From Bacteroidota bacterium (GTDB lineage Bacteria > Bacteroidota > Bacteroidia > B-17B0 > Aurantibacillaceae): a stretch of 64,000 nt of DNA. Every line of letters begins with the position of its first letter. Within the stretch, counting starts at the first letter, position 1. The notes beneath the pieces were generated by a model. The model saw nothing but the letters and a program-made list of their open reading frames with translations. It did no database searches and was not told the origin of the DNA. Shown here piece by piece: positions 8,965 to 17,518 of the stretch. The stretch covers positions 124,001 to 188,000 of the forward strand of contig JAUXTT010000011.1 of assembly GCA_030684395.1 (NCBI GenBank), in the 5' to 3' direction. Both the position numbers and the translations under genes were made by a program.

Positions 8965-9690
8965 TTAGAAGTTTGGTTTAAGCAAGTATTTAGAGTAAAA
9001 ATCAACGATGTGCTTTACCGCTTCATCAGATGTATCAACGATCTTAAACAGATCCAGGTCTTTTGGATTGATATTATGCTCCTGATCCATCATTGTTGCT
9101 TTGATCCAGGCAATCATGCCTGCCCAGTATTCTTTACCAACCAATACTACAGGGAATTCAGCGATCTTGTTTGTTTGAACTAAAGTTAAGGCTTCAAATA
9201 ATTCATCAATGGTACCAAATCCTCCGGGCATACCAATAAATCCCTGAGAGTACTTTAAGAAAATAGTTTTACGTACAAAGAAGTAATTGAAGTCGATGCT
9301 TTTATCTCTGTCAATAAAATCGTTTGGTTTTTGCTCAAAAGGAAGGTCAATGTTTAAGCCTACCGATTTTCCTCCACCCGCTTTTGCCCCTTTGTTCGCG
9401 GCTTCCATAATTCCCGGACCGCCACCTGAAATAACTCCGTATCCCTCTTTTACCAATTTAAAAGCGATTTCTTCCGCCAATTTGTAATACTTGTTGTCGG
9501 GTTTTGTACGTGCGCTTCCAAATATGGAAACACATGGACCGATCTTCGCCATACGCTCAAAACCGTCTACGAACTCACTCATAATTTTAAAGATCTGCCA
9601 GCTATCTGAAGCTTTAATATCGTTCCAATCCTTTGTCGCAAATGCCTTTCTTATCTTGTCTTCGTTCTGTTGAATTTTATCCAGTTCCAT
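8965..9690 (-). CDS. LOG family protein (TIGR00730-type nucleotide phosphoribohydrolase)
   Basis: The 241-aa protein contains the two LOG signatures GGGPGIMEAANKGA (residues 89-102) and PGGFGTIDELFE (155-166). These form the active site that releases free bases such as cytokinins from their 5'-monophosphoribosides; in bacteria the physiological role may be nucleotide salvage or housecleaning. It is longer than plant LOG because of an N-terminal helical extension, as in other Bacteroidota. It lies head to tail with the acyltransferase gene. Confidence 0.9.
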   Translation of the reverse strand: MELDKIQQNEDKIRKAFATKDWNDIKASDSWQIFKIMSEFVDGFERMAKIGPCVSIFGSARTKPDNKYYKLAEEIAFKLVKEGYGVISGGGPGIMEAANKGAKAGGGKSVGLNIDLPFEQKPNDFIDRDKSIDFNYFFVRKTIFLKYSQGFIGMPGGFGTIDELFEALTLVQTNKIAEFPVVLVGKEYWAGMIAWIKATMMDQEHNINPKDLDLFKIVDTSDEAVKHIVDFYSKYLLKPNF

Positions 9691-9699
9691 TTCTCTTTA

Positions 9700-10131
9700 T
9701 TATTTATACTTTAAGCTAATTTCTAATTTCTCGTAATTCACAATTGCTTTATATTCGTGCAACAAATCACTACCTACAACACCGTCAATTGGAGCTAATC
9801 CAACACGTATATATGATTCGTTTACATGAGAAAGATCTAAAAATACGGCATGGTAATTTTTTATAATCAAATCTTCCAACTGAATTTTTTTTAATTCAGT
9901 AACGTGACTCTTCATACTCGTAGTTCCCAAGCCGGTCGACAATTGCTCATTCTCCTGCAAGTTAGCAATTTTTACGAATTTCTCCATTCTGTTCACATCA
10001 AAAACTGTTCGGGAAGCACCTGTATCAACCAGCAAATTGGCAACTTTACCATTTATTTTTGCCTTTACACATAAATGATAACCATTGTTCTCAATGTTTA
10101 GCAATTTAATTTTTACTATGGTTTTAGTCAT
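9700..10131 (-). CDS. Retropepsin-like aspartic protease family protein
   Basis: Starting at the ATG at 10131, the product is 143 aa. It has one aspartic protease half-site, LLVDTGASRTVF (Asp36), and a second conserved segment DGVVGSDLLHEY. One half-site means it would act as a dimer (clan AA, gag-asp-protease-like). An upstream in-frame ATG at 10185 would add 18 residues, but the inner start is preceded by a strong SD-like AGGAGGG about 8 bp away, unusual in this organism, and begins the conserved fold. Its substrate is unknown. Confidence 0.78.
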   Translation of the reverse strand: MTKTIVKIKLLNIENNGYHLCVKAKINGKVANLLVDTGASRTVFDVNRMEKFVKIANLQENEQLSTGLGTTSMKSHVTELKKIQLEDLIIKNYHAVFLDLSHVNESYIRVGLAPIDGVVGSDLLHEYKAIVNYEKLEISLKYK

Positions 10132-10201
10132 ATATAAATCCCTCCTATAAAACGACCACAAGTTTAGCATTTTTAGGGACATCAATAGCCTTAAAATTTT
10201 G

Positions 10202-10209
10202 TAAATTCG
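10202..10209 (+). promoter_or_regulatory. TAnnTTCG-type -7 element for rlmD
   Basis: TAAATTCG followed by CGC lies 5 bp before the ATG at 10215, so the transcript would be almost leaderless. It matches the variant also seen before 16750, 50267 and trxB. Confidence 0.4.
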
Positions 10210-10214
10210 CGCCC

Positions 10215-11636
10215 ATGAAGGTAAAAAGACCCAATAAAATTGTGGAAGGTGTGATGATCATCGACACCTCATCGGAAGGATTAGCTGTTGCACGTGTTGA
10301 TGATATGGTTGTGTTTGTTGAAGGTGCCGTTCCAGGAGATGTGTGTACAATCCAGATCTATCGTATTAAAAAGAAATTTGGAGAGGCAAAAGTGGTTAAG
10401 TTGGAACAAGCTTCTCCTAACAGAATTGAAGCTACCTGTCAACATTTTGGAACTTGCGGTGGTTGTAAATGGCAACACCTGGATTATACAGCACAATTGG
10501 GCTTCAAACAAAAACATGTAATAGATTCTCTTACCCGTATCGGAAAAGTGGAATTCCCACAACCTGCGCCTATCATTGGCTCTAAAAAACAATACGAATA
10601 CCGTAACAAACTTGAGTTTACATTTTCATCAAAAAAATGGTTAACGGTAGAAGAAATACAAAGCGGTGAGAATTTTGAAGGTGATCGTAATGCGCTTGGA
10701 TTCCACATTCCCGGCTTATTTGATAAAATCATTGATATAGAAAAATGTCATTTGCAGGCAGATCCTTCTAACCAGATTAGAAATGAAGTTAGAAAATTTG
10801 CCCAGGAACACGGCTATTCTTTTATGGATATCAAAGCTAAAGAAGGTTTTTTGAGAAATCTTTTGATCCGTACCACCTCAACAGGTGAGTTGATGGTAGT
10901 GCTTCAAACTTTTACTGAAGACAAAGAAAAAAGAGAAGCTTTATTGGAACATTTAAAAAACACCTTCCCTCAAATTACTTCTTTACTTTATGTGATCAAC
11001 CCTAAAGGGAATGAAACTTTCCATGATCTTGACCTGCATTGTTATTATGGCCGTGATCATATTTTTGAAGAGATGGAAGGTTTGAAATTTAAGATAGGAC
11101 CAAAATCTTTTTATCAAACCAATTCAGAACAAGCTCACGAATTATATAAAGTAACAAGAGAATTTGCCGGTCTTACCGGAAATGAAACCGTGTATGATCT
11201 TTATACCGGAACCGGAACAATAGCCTGCTTTGTAGCCAAGTATGCAAAAAAAGTTATTGGAGTTGAATACGTAGAAGCTGCTATTCACGATGCAAAAATA
11301 AACGCAGAGATCAATGGCTTAAAAAATACATCTTTCTATGCAGGTGATATGAAAGATGTGTTAAGTCATGATTTCATAGCGAAAAACGGAAAACCGGATG
11401 TGATCATTACCGACCCTCCTCGTGCCGGAATGCATGAAGATGTAGTAAAAGTAATTTGTGAAGCAGCTCCTGAAAAAGTAGTGTATGTAAGTTGTAATCC
11501 TGCTACACAAGCGCGTGACCTGGCTGCTATGGATCACATGTACAAAGTAACAAAAGTTCAGGCAGTAGATATGTTCCCACAAACACATCATGTGGAGAAT
11601 GTTGTATTGTTGGAATTGAGAAATAAAACTCTATAA
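10215..11636 (+). CDS. rlmD: 23S rRNA (uracil-5)-methyltransferase, RlmD/RumA family
   Basis: The 473-aa protein has an N-terminal TRAM domain (residues about 5-65), an iron-sulfur cluster motif C75...C81GGC84 with a fourth Cys at about 178, and a C-terminal TrmA-type methyltransferase domain with YDLYTGTGTIACF, TDPPRAGMHEDV and the catalytic-Cys motif YVSCNPATQARDL. It methylates a uracil of 23S rRNA; the TrmA/RlmC/RlmD subfamilies are close, and RlmD versus another RumA-type target is inferred from the 4Fe-4S motif and TRAM domain. Its stop overlaps the RNase H start by one base. Confidence 0.9.
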   Translation: MKVKRPNKIVEGVMIIDTSSEGLAVARVDDMVVFVEGAVPGDVCTIQIYRIKKKFGEAKVVKLEQASPNRIEATCQHFGTCGGCKWQHLDYTAQLGFKQKHVIDSLTRIGKVEFPQPAPIIGSKKQYEYRNKLEFTFSSKKWLTVEEIQSGENFEGDRNALGFHIPGLFDKIIDIEKCHLQADPSNQIRNEVRKFAQEHGYSFMDIKAKEGFLRNLLIRTTSTGELMVVLQTFTEDKEKREALLEHLKNTFPQITSLLYVINPKGNETFHDLDLHCYYGRDHIFEEMEGLKFKIGPKSFYQTNSEQAHELYKVTREFAGLTGNETVYDLYTGTGTIACFVAKYAKKVIGVEYVEAAIHDAKINAEINGLKNTSFYAGDMKDVLSHDFIAKNGKPDVIITDPPRAGMHEDVVKVICEAAPEKVVYVSCNPATQARDLAAMDHMYKVTKVQAVDMFPQTHHVENVVLLELRNKTL

Positions 11637-12097
11637 TGAATTTACCTGCCGAAGTTTTTACAGATGGCAGTTGTCATACACAGAAATGTATAGGAGCCTG
11701 GGCTTCCATTGTGTTTGTTGACGGGCAAAAAACTGTTTTATCCGGAAAAGAAGAAAACACTACTCATAACAGAATGGAGATCGTGGCTGTAATAAAAGCC
11801 ATTGAGTACATTCAGCACAATTTTACTTCCATTCAAAATATCAACATCGTTTCCGATAGTCAATATGTGATAGGTTTAATTGGAAGAGAAGTAAAGTTCG
11901 AATCAAAGAATTTTCTTACAAACAGTGGCAATGAGATCCGAAATATTGACCTGGTGAAAGAACTTTTAGAACTAAATAAAAAATTTCATCTTCAGTTCAT
12001 AAAAATCAAAGCGCATCAGAAAAAAACCGAAGTAATCAACTACAACATTGAAGTAGATAAACTCTGTAGGGAAATTGTGAGAGAAGCAGTAAAATAG
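11636..12097 (+). CDS. Ribonuclease H-like protein (RNase HI fold)
   Basis: The 153-aa protein shows the RNase H catalytic set: Asp10 in FTDGSCH, Glu48 in NRMEI, Asp74 in VSDSQYV, and Asp141 in NIEVDKLCR. It lacks a hybrid-binding N-terminal domain. It should cleave the RNA strand of RNA-DNA hybrids; with a shortened C-terminal region and the unusual IKAHQ loop it belongs to the compact RnhA-like group common in Bacteroidota. It is translationally coupled to rlmD (TAATG). Confidence 0.85.
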   Translation: MNLPAEVFTDGSCHTQKCIGAWASIVFVDGQKTVLSGKEENTTHNRMEIVAVIKAIEYIQHNFTSIQNINIVSDSQYVIGLIGREVKFESKNFLTNSGNEIRNIDLVKELLELNKKFHLQFIKIKAHQKKTEVINYNIEVDKLCREIVREAVK

Positions 12098-12106
12098 CAA
12101 TTTCGC

Positions 12107-12137
12107 TTTGGAAACTGAGCTTGGTTTTGTATATTTG
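12107..12137 (+). promoter_or_regulatory. Promoter for the 92-aa secreted protein gene
   Basis: TTTG (12107-12110), a 19-bp spacer, then TATATTTG (12130-12137), a close match to the Bacteroidetes -33/-7 consensus. ATG at 12160. Confidence 0.6.
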
Positions 12138-12159
12138 ATTTATACCAAAACTCAACAAT

Positions 12160-12438
12160 ATGCAAACAAAAGACAATTTTTCAAAGCGTTTCCTGACAGT
12201 ATGCGCGGGAATTTCCATGATCCTTTTATCAGCCGCAGCATTTATGTATACTGCCAAGCCTAGTGTAGCTGCAGAGAAGACTACTTCTCATAAAGTGACT
12301 TTACAGGATGGAAGTTCTGAGAATTTTATTCCATTAGGTATCTCCAATGGAACTGCTTACTGGATCGTATACAACAATGCTGCAGGGTACAAATTCAGAA
12401 AGTCAGCAGTAAGTAATCCTAAATGGGAAGAAAAATAG
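12160..12438 (+). CDS. Small exported or membrane-anchored protein of unknown function
   Basis: The 92-aa product has a basic N-terminus and a hydrophobic segment (VCAGISMILLSAAAFMY, residues about 14-30), then a short soluble domain (KVTLQDGSSENFIPLG ... AYWIVYNNAAGYKFRKS). The hydrophobic part may be a signal peptide with cleavage after AVAA-like residues (SVAAE) or an anchor. No family recognised. It has its own promoter, and a long hairpin repeat follows. Confidence 0.65.
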   Translation: MQTKDNFSKRFLTVCAGISMILLSAAAFMYTAKPSVAAEKTTSHKVTLQDGSSENFIPLGISNGTAYWIVYNNAAGYKFRKSAVSNPKWEEK

Positions 12439-12448
12439 ATCCTTGATT

Positions 12449-12544
12449 AACCACAAAGAGCACTAAGACAGCACAAAGTTCACAAAGGATCAATTAATAT
12501 TACTTAGTGGCCTTTGTGAAAACACTTTGCGCTCTTTGTGGTTA
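12449..12544. repeat. Long imperfect hairpin repeat, CACAAAG family
   Basis: The arms AACCACAAAGAGC (12449-12461) and GCTCTTTGTGGTT (12531-12543) are perfect 13-bp complements; inner segments with CACAAAG / CTTTGTG also pair. It fills the gap between two genes and may act as a terminator. Confidence 0.7.
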
Positions 12545-12566
12545 CTATTTAAAGCAAGAATAAACG

Positions 12567-12574
12567 TATCTTTG
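12567..12574 (+). promoter_or_regulatory. -7 element for the DEAD-box helicase gene
   Basis: TATCTTTG, then GCCC, 26 bp before the GTG start at 12601, downstream of the hairpin repeat. Confidence 0.5.
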
Positions 12575-12600
12575 CCCACTAATCATTTCAATCTATTACA

Positions 12601-13929
12601 GTGACTTTTGAAGAACTTAATATATCAAAGCCATTACTAAAGGCTTTAAACGACATCCATTTTGAAACGCCTACTCCTATTCAGGTAAAAGCATTCCCGG
12701 TAATTATGTCGGGTAAAGATGTGGTTGCTATTGCACAAACCGGAACTGGTAAAACATTTGCTTATCTATTACCCATCTTAAGACAACTTACTTTTTCCGA
12801 TCAAAAACAGCCTCGTGTAATTATTGTTCTTCCAACGCGTGAGTTGGTTGCACAGGTTGTTGGTGAAATAGCAAAGCTCACCAAATACATGAACGTTCGT
12901 TACGCGGGTATTTATGGCGGAACAAATATCAACAAACAAAAACAGATCATTTATGATGGTTTGGATATATTGGTAACAACGCCGGGCAGATTCAATGATA
13001 TGGTTATCAGCAGAAGTATTCAGTTATATTCTGTAAAAAAATTAGTGATCGATGAAGTTGATGAAATGCTTGCACTGGGTTTCCGTCCGCAATTAATGGC
13101 AGTGATGGAAGCACTTCCTGTAAAAAGACAAAACATTTTATGTTCTGCAACTTTGGATGAAGATGTAGAAAAACTAATTCTAACTCATTTTGCCGAACCA
13201 CAGTACATAGAGCTTATAACCCGTGGTACACCAATCGAAAAAATAGTTCAAAAAGGGTATTACGTTCCTAATTTTTACACGAAAGTAAACTTACTGGAGC
13301 ACCTATTAACTGCCAACGACAAGCTGAAAAAGGTATTGGTGTTTACTAAAAGTAAAAAACTTGCCGATTCTTTATTTGAAGAAATAGAACCTGCATTTAA
13401 AGGTCAGATAGGAATTATACATTCCAACAAAACACAGTCGAACCGTTTTAAAGCATTAGAACAGTTTGAAGCTGGAGTGCATCGTGTGCTTATTGCAACT
13501 GATATCATTGCACGTGGTTTGGATATTGCAGAAGTAACACACGTTATAAACTTTGATACTCCCCAGGAACCGAATGATTACATTCACCGTATTGGTAGAA
13601 CAGGCCGTGCCGACAAAATCGGAGCTTCTATTACTTTCATCAATGATCTTGAAAAAGAATCTCAAGCGAAAATAGAAGCTTTGATGAACAAAAAAATTCC
13701 GATGGTTAAACTACCTAAGGAAGTTGAAGTAGTTAACAAATTAACTCCGGATGAAAAACCGGTTAAAAAAGATAAGAACCTTCACAAGTTCAATAAAGTA
13801 GTTGAAGTAAGAGGAGCTGCTTTCCATGAAAAAAGCGAGAAGAACAAACAAGCTCCAAACATAGGTAAACGCAGACAGGAAAGTCAACGCAGAAGGAAGA
13901 TCAAAATAATGAAAAGAAGAAGGCCTTAA
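12601..13929 (+). CDS. DEAD/DEAH-box ATP-dependent RNA helicase
   Basis: The 442-aa protein uses a GTG start that opens the Q motif region (MTFEELNISKPLLKAL ... FETPTPIQ). It has motif I AQTGTGKT, Ia PTRELVAQ, Ib TPGRF, motif II VIDEVDEM (DEVD in place of DEAD), motif III SAT, and C-terminal motifs ARGLDIAEV and HRIGRTGR. The basic C-terminal tail (QESQRRRKIKIMKRRRP) probably binds RNA. It resembles RhlE-type helicases involved in ribosome assembly or RNA decay. The DEVD variant is within known variation. Confidence 0.92.
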   Translation: MTFEELNISKPLLKALNDIHFETPTPIQVKAFPVIMSGKDVVAIAQTGTGKTFAYLLPILRQLTFSDQKQPRVIIVLPTRELVAQVVGEIAKLTKYMNVRYAGIYGGTNINKQKQIIYDGLDILVTTPGRFNDMVISRSIQLYSVKKLVIDEVDEMLALGFRPQLMAVMEALPVKRQNILCSATLDEDVEKLILTHFAEPQYIELITRGTPIEKIVQKGYYVPNFYTKVNLLEHLLTANDKLKKVLVFTKSKKLADSLFEEIEPAFKGQIGIIHSNKTQSNRFKALEQFEAGVHRVLIATDIIARGLDIAEVTHVINFDTPQEPNDYIHRIGRTGRADKIGASITFINDLEKESQAKIEALMNKKIPMVKLPKEVEVVNKLTPDEKPVKKDKNLHKFNKVVEVRGAAFHEKSEKNKQAPNIGKRRQESQRRRKIKIMKRRRP

Positions 13930-13935
13930 TGTGAT

Positions 13936-14060
13936 AGGACGCAGATGACGCTGATTTTTTATGATTTAACGCAGATCTTAATTTCAAAAACGTCATAATC
14001 ATTTGCATCACAATATAAAAAATCATATTCAATCATATCTATCTGCGTCATTAGCGTTCC
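13936..14060. repeat. Long hairpin repeat, ACGCAGAT family
   Basis: GGACGCAGATGACGC at about 13937-13951 pairs imperfectly with ATCTGCGTCATTAGCGTTCC (14041-14060); TGATTTTTTAT (13952-13962) pairs perfectly with ATAAAAAATCA (14015-14025). It sits between the helicase and VOC genes and ends 3 bp before the next ATG. Confidence 0.7.
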
Positions 14061-14063
14061 ATC

Positions 14064-14453
14064 ATGCAACAATCTATCATTCACATTTCCTTAGTAGTAT
14101 CCGACTACGACGAAGCAATAAAATTCTATACAGAAAAACTAAACTTCACTTTAGTAGAAGACACTGCATTAAGTGAAACAAAACGATGGGTATTGATCGC
14201 TCCACCAAACTCAAACGGTTGCCAGTTACTATTAGCAAAAGCAGCCAACGAAGAACAACAAAGCCGGGTTGGTAATCAAACCGGTGGTAGAGTTTTTTTA
14301 TTCTTACAAACAGATGATTTGAAAAGAGATTATGCAAACATGAAAGCAAACGGAGTTAAGTTTGTTCGGGAACCGGAAGTACAACCATGGGCAACTGTAG
14401 CTGTGTTTGAAGATCTTTATGGGAATATGTGGGATCTGATTGAGAGGAGATAA
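14064..14453 (+). CDS. VOC family protein (glyoxalase/bleomycin-resistance-like)
   Basis: The 129-aa protein has the two beta-alpha-beta-beta-beta modules of the vicinal oxygen chelate fold: IHISLVVSDYDEAIKFYTEKL at the start (metal ligand His) and VFEDLYGNMWDLIE at the end (Glu ligand). Such proteins can be glyoxalases, dioxygenases or resistance proteins; the substrate is not predictable. The start codon lies only 3 bp after a hairpin repeat, which also lacks any clear ribosome binding site. Confidence 0.85.
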   Translation: MQQSIIHISLVVSDYDEAIKFYTEKLNFTLVEDTALSETKRWVLIAPPNSNGCQLLLAKAANEEQQSRVGNQTGGRVFLFLQTDDLKRDYANMKANGVKFVREPEVQPWATVAVFEDLYGNMWDLIERR

Positions 14454-14462
14454 CTGCTTTTT

Positions 14463-14497
14463 ACCACGGAGACACTGAGAACACAAAGACTCACGGA
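14463..14497. repeat. CACAGAG-family repeat, single arm
   Basis: ACCACGGAGACACTGAGAAC followed by ACAAAGACTCACGGAG aligns with the copy at 22884-22922. No second arm is visible. Confidence 0.55.
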
Positions 14498-14543
14498 GTT
14501 TTACTCATAATTTTCAAAAAACTCGCGAAATTTGCGGGAAAAA

Positions 14544-14834
14544 CTACTTCAACACGATCTCAGTAACCAAAGTCTCACCCGCCAATTTATTGATCTTTTC
14601 AATGATCACAGTTTTTTGCATGAGAAGTTCGTTGCGCAAAGAAGATGATTCAATTTCAAGTACCAGTTTGGTTTCAATGAAGTAGATGTTTTTGGTATGT
14701 TTTGCAAATAGTTTCCCAACAATATCTTCCCACTTACCAATGATGTCGGCATGATGTAGTTTTTTATCCAAACGGTTTTGTTTCAGAAATTCCTGAAGCA
14801 CCTCTCCAATACTTTGTTGATTCGATTTACGCAT
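14544..14834 (-). CDS. DUF721 / DciA-like protein
   Basis: The 96-aa protein matches the DUF721 pattern: SIGEVLQEFLKQNRLDKKL, then IIGKWEDIVGKLFAKHT and LVLEIESSSLRNELLMQK. DUF721 proteins of the DciA type load or assist the replicative helicase in bacteria without DnaC; that role here is inferred. It overlaps the 3' end of recF by 8 bp, a pairing common in Bacteroidota and consistent with a DNA replication/repair unit. Confidence 0.85.
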   Translation of the reverse strand: MRKSNQQSIGEVLQEFLKQNRLDKKLHHADIIGKWEDIVGKLFAKHTKNIYFIETKLVLEIESSSLRNELLMQKTVIIEKINKLAGETLVTEIVLK

Positions 14835-15939
14835 GTGCTATTTCCTCCACTACTCCATTTTCTACATGAAACATTTTTACATCTACATTCGCTTCCATAA
14901 ATAATTCATGGATACGTTCACTGTGCGTATCTGTTATAAATACCTGCCCGAAATCATTACTGCTTACCAAGCTGATCAGTTTTCTGAAACGAGGTTCATC
15001 CAATTTATCATATACATCATCCAACAATAAAAGCGGACTGGTATTCTTTACTTTTTTAATGAACTCGAATTGTGCCAACTTCAATGCAAGCAAATAGGAT
15101 TTTTGTTGCCCCTGTGATGCAAATTTTTTCAGGCTATTACCATTCAGTTTAAATTCCATATCATCGCGGTGTATTCCAACTGTAGTATATTCCATAACCC
15201 TGTCTTTCGGAAGTACTGTCATTAAAGCTGTTCGGTAATCCTTATCTTTTATGGAAGGAATATAATCCAGATCAACTGTTTCTGTAGAATCTGTGATGAA
15301 AGCAAAATTCTTATTAAAAAGCGGAGTAAATTCCTGTAAAAATTCCAACCTCTTTTTAAGAATACCGTCTCCGTGTAGGATCAATTGATCGTCCCATAAT
15401 TCAAGCGTTACTGAGTCAAATGTTCTGGTAGTTCCAAAATGTTTTAGTAATGCATTGCGCTGAGCCAAAACATGATTGTACGCTATCAGCTTTTCTAAAT
15501 ATATTTTATCGTATTGAGAAATTATGCCATCAATGAACTTTCTTCTATACTCACTTCCTCCAACTATCAATTCGTTGTCAGAAGGTGAGATCATTACCAA
15601 AGGGTACAAACCAATGTGCTCCGATAAACGATCGTATTCTTTTTTGTTACGTTTGAATTGTTTCTTCTGATTTCGTTTTACCCCACAATGCAGTTCTTCC
15701 GTTTCACCATTTCTTTCGTAAACACCCTGCACCATAAAAAATCCCTGATCGTAGCGGATGTTCTGACTATCAATCTGGTTGAAATAACTTTTGCAAAACG
15801 ACAGGTAATAAATGGCATCCAATAAATTGGTCTTACCCATTCCATTGTTTCCTGTAAAACAATTCACCTTAGGCGAAAACGAAAGTTCCGCTTCGGGGTA
15901 GTTTTTAAAATTAATTAAGTTAAGTTTTTTCAGAAACAT
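14827..15939 (-). CDS. recF: DNA replication and repair protein RecF
   Basis: The 370-aa SMC-like ATPase begins MFLKKLNLINFKNY and has Walker A GNNGMGKTNLLDAIYYLS, a signature region with FASQGQQKSYLLALKLAQ, and Walker B LLLLDDVYDKLD. It binds gapped DNA and helps load RecA with RecO and RecR. Length is normal. The gene is followed in overlap by the DciA-like gene. Confidence 0.95.
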   Translation of the reverse strand: MFLKKLNLINFKNYPEAELSFSPKVNCFTGNNGMGKTNLLDAIYYLSFCKSYFNQIDSQNIRYDQGFFMVQGVYERNGETEELHCGVKRNQKKQFKRNKKEYDRLSEHIGLYPLVMISPSDNELIVGGSEYRRKFIDGIISQYDKIYLEKLIAYNHVLAQRNALLKHFGTTRTFDSVTLELWDDQLILHGDGILKKRLEFLQEFTPLFNKNFAFITDSTETVDLDYIPSIKDKDYRTALMTVLPKDRVMEYTTVGIHRDDMEFKLNGNSLKKFASQGQQKSYLLALKLAQFEFIKKVKNTSPLLLLDDVYDKLDEPRFRKLISLVSSNDFGQVFITDTHSERIHELFMEANVDVKMFHVENGVVEEIAHA

Positions 15940-15990
15940 GGTATCTGCAAAGGTAAGTGAATGATGGCAAGGAATGGGTTGAAGAAAGGA

Positions 15991-16283
15991 TTATTTTTTA
16001 AACACTTTTTTTGGGTTTCTATACCCACTGATTAAGCGATAAACATAAACTCTCATTTCAATTATTTCGAAAACAATTAAGTATGGGAACCTGCTTATTT
16101 TTACAGTTCTAAGCTGCTTACTTTTTTCTGATAGTGTAATGGATTTCTTTTCAGCTCATCCATTGCGTTTTCCCAATTCAATATAAAAGTTAAGCCCAAA
16201 TTAACTTCTTTTGATTCATAGTATTCCGACACCTCCTTCAATTCATCATATAGGCTTTCGGGAATTATTACCTGATAAATCAT
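15991..16283 (-). pseudogene. ParE/RelE-type toxin gene broken by a one-base frameshift in an A6 run
   Basis: The first frame gives 60 residues (MIYQVIIPESLYDELKEVSE ... LHYQKKVSSLEL) and stops at 16101. Reading -1 after the A6 run (plus-strand T6 at 16122-16127) continues as SKQLRTVKISRFPYLIVFEI and on to RLISGYRNPKKVFKK, stopping at 15991. The joined product is 97 aa, the usual ParE length, with the expected RFPY and RNP motifs. The gene has thus lost one base (A7 to A6), or the assembly has an error, or slippage restores it. It follows the antitoxin gene with a 4-bp ATGA overlap. Confidence 0.85.
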
Positions 16284-16516
16284 TTACCTATATTTTTCAA
16301 CAGTTTCTTTTTAACTTCTGCTACTGTATAGGTTTTTTCTTCTCCACTCAAAATAGCCTTTCTTCTGGCGTTTATAATTTTAAGATCATCGCTGCTTAGT
16401 TCATAGTCATCATTAACATGCCCATTTAATAGTGTATAAACTGCCTCCAATATTTTATCATCATTGATGTGATCTACGCAATTATGTATTTTCTTTTTTA
16501 AAACAGTACGTGTCAT
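16280..16516 (-). CDS. Antitoxin partner of the ParE-like toxin
   Basis: Starting at the ATG at 16516 the product is 78 aa (MTRTVLKKKIHNCVDHINDD ...), mostly helical and charged, with DLKIINARRKAILSGEEKTY and a C-terminal helix typical of antitoxins that wrap ParE/RelE toxins. The upstream in-frame ATG at 16546 would add 10 residues. Its TGA overlaps the toxin ATG, the classic antitoxin-toxin arrangement. The DNA-binding fold is not clear from sequence; the family may be the addiction-module component type common in Bacteroidota. Confidence 0.7.
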   Translation of the reverse strand: MTRTVLKKKIHNCVDHINDDKILEAVYTLLNGHVNDDYELSSDDLKIINARRKAILSGEEKTYTVAEVKKKLLKNIGK

Positions 16517-16721
16517 TTTGTTTATTGTTAATCCGGGAATATTCAAATTTACTCATTTTATTGCTTTCTGAATCAGAGCCACTACATTTTTGGCAGATAA
16601 AAACATATTGAATTAGCCCGTTCATTGGAATACAAATGAAAGAAAATATCCATTTCAATAGACTGTATTTCAATTAATTACAAGATGTGAAATTAAATTT
16701 TCCCAAATCAATGAAAAACTG

Positions 16722-16729
16722 TAACTTCG
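16722..16729 (+). promoter_or_regulatory. TAnnTTCG-type -7 element
   Basis: TAACTTCG followed by CAC, 20 bp before the ATG at 16750; same sequence as the element before trxB. Confidence 0.45.
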
Positions 16730-16749
16730 CACACTAAATTTTTAAGACT

Positions 16750-17448
16750 ATGGCCGAGGTTTCGGAAGAACAAAAAACAGATTTCGACGTTCAACAACAG
16801 ATGGACAAAGCCGAAATGTTTTTCGATAAAAATAAAAAAACACTGGGGTATTTAGGTGGTGCTGTTGCTGTGCTTATAGCGGGAGTTATTGCTTACAAAA
16901 TGTGGTATATTCCTGAGCAAAATAAGGAGGCGCAAGCTCAAATGTTTACTGCTCAATCATTGTTTGATAAAGATTCTATGAATCTTGCTTTAAAAGGCGG
17001 GATGTATAATGGAACTACTTTTGTTGGTTTAGAAGAGATCGCTGAAAATTACGGTGGCACTCCTTCAGGAGCTTCTGCTGAGTATATGGTAGGCACAGCT
17101 TTGTTACAACAAGGTAAATTTGAAGAAGCTATTGAGCATTTAGAGAATTTCAGCAGCGATGACATTATGTTGTCAGCTGTTGCTATTGGTGCTATTGGTG
17201 ATGCTAAAATGCAACTGAATCAAACAGATGAAGCTATTAAGTATTACTTAAAAGCTGCTGATAAAAACACAAATGCTTTTACCACTCCTATCTATTTGAA
17301 AAAAGCGGCTATTGCTTATGAAAGTAAATCTCAATATGCTGATGCAGTAAAATTATACGAGCGTATTCAAAAAGAATTTACAAAAAGTACTGAAGGGCGT
17401 GATGTAGAAAAATACATTCAACGTGCAAAAACTGCAGGAAATCTGTAA
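16750..17448 (+). CDS. Single-span TPR membrane protein, YfgM-like
   Basis: The 232-aa protein has a short cytoplasmic head, one membrane helix (LGYLGGAVAVLIAGVIAY, residues about 33-50), and an external domain with TPR-like repeats (YMVGTALLQQGKFEEAIEHL, KMQLNQTDEAIKYYLKAA, YESKSQYADAVKLYERI). This layout matches YfgM-type proteins that attach chaperones to the Sec translocon, which is the suggested but unproven role. It is a monocistronic unit with a strong terminator. Confidence 0.8.
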   Translation: MAEVSEEQKTDFDVQQQMDKAEMFFDKNKKTLGYLGGAVAVLIAGVIAYKMWYIPEQNKEAQAQMFTAQSLFDKDSMNLALKGGMYNGTTFVGLEEIAENYGGTPSGASAEYMVGTALLQQGKFEEAIEHLENFSSDDIMLSAVAIGAIGDAKMQLNQTDEAIKYYLKAADKNTNAFTTPIYLKKAAIAYESKSQYADAVKLYERIQKEFTKSTEGRDVEKYIQRAKTAGNL

Positions 17449-17467
17449 TCAATATTTTAATTAAAAG

Positions 17468-17496
17468 AAAGGGTGATAGCAATATCGCCCTTTTTT
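17468..17496 (+). terminator. Strong rho-independent terminator
   Basis: An 11-bp stem, AAAGGGTGATA (17468-17478) with TATCGCCCTTT (17483-17493), one G-U pair and 4-nt loop, runs into T6. Confidence 0.85.
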
Positions 17497-17518
17497 GTAC
17501 CCAATAAAATTTCAACTC

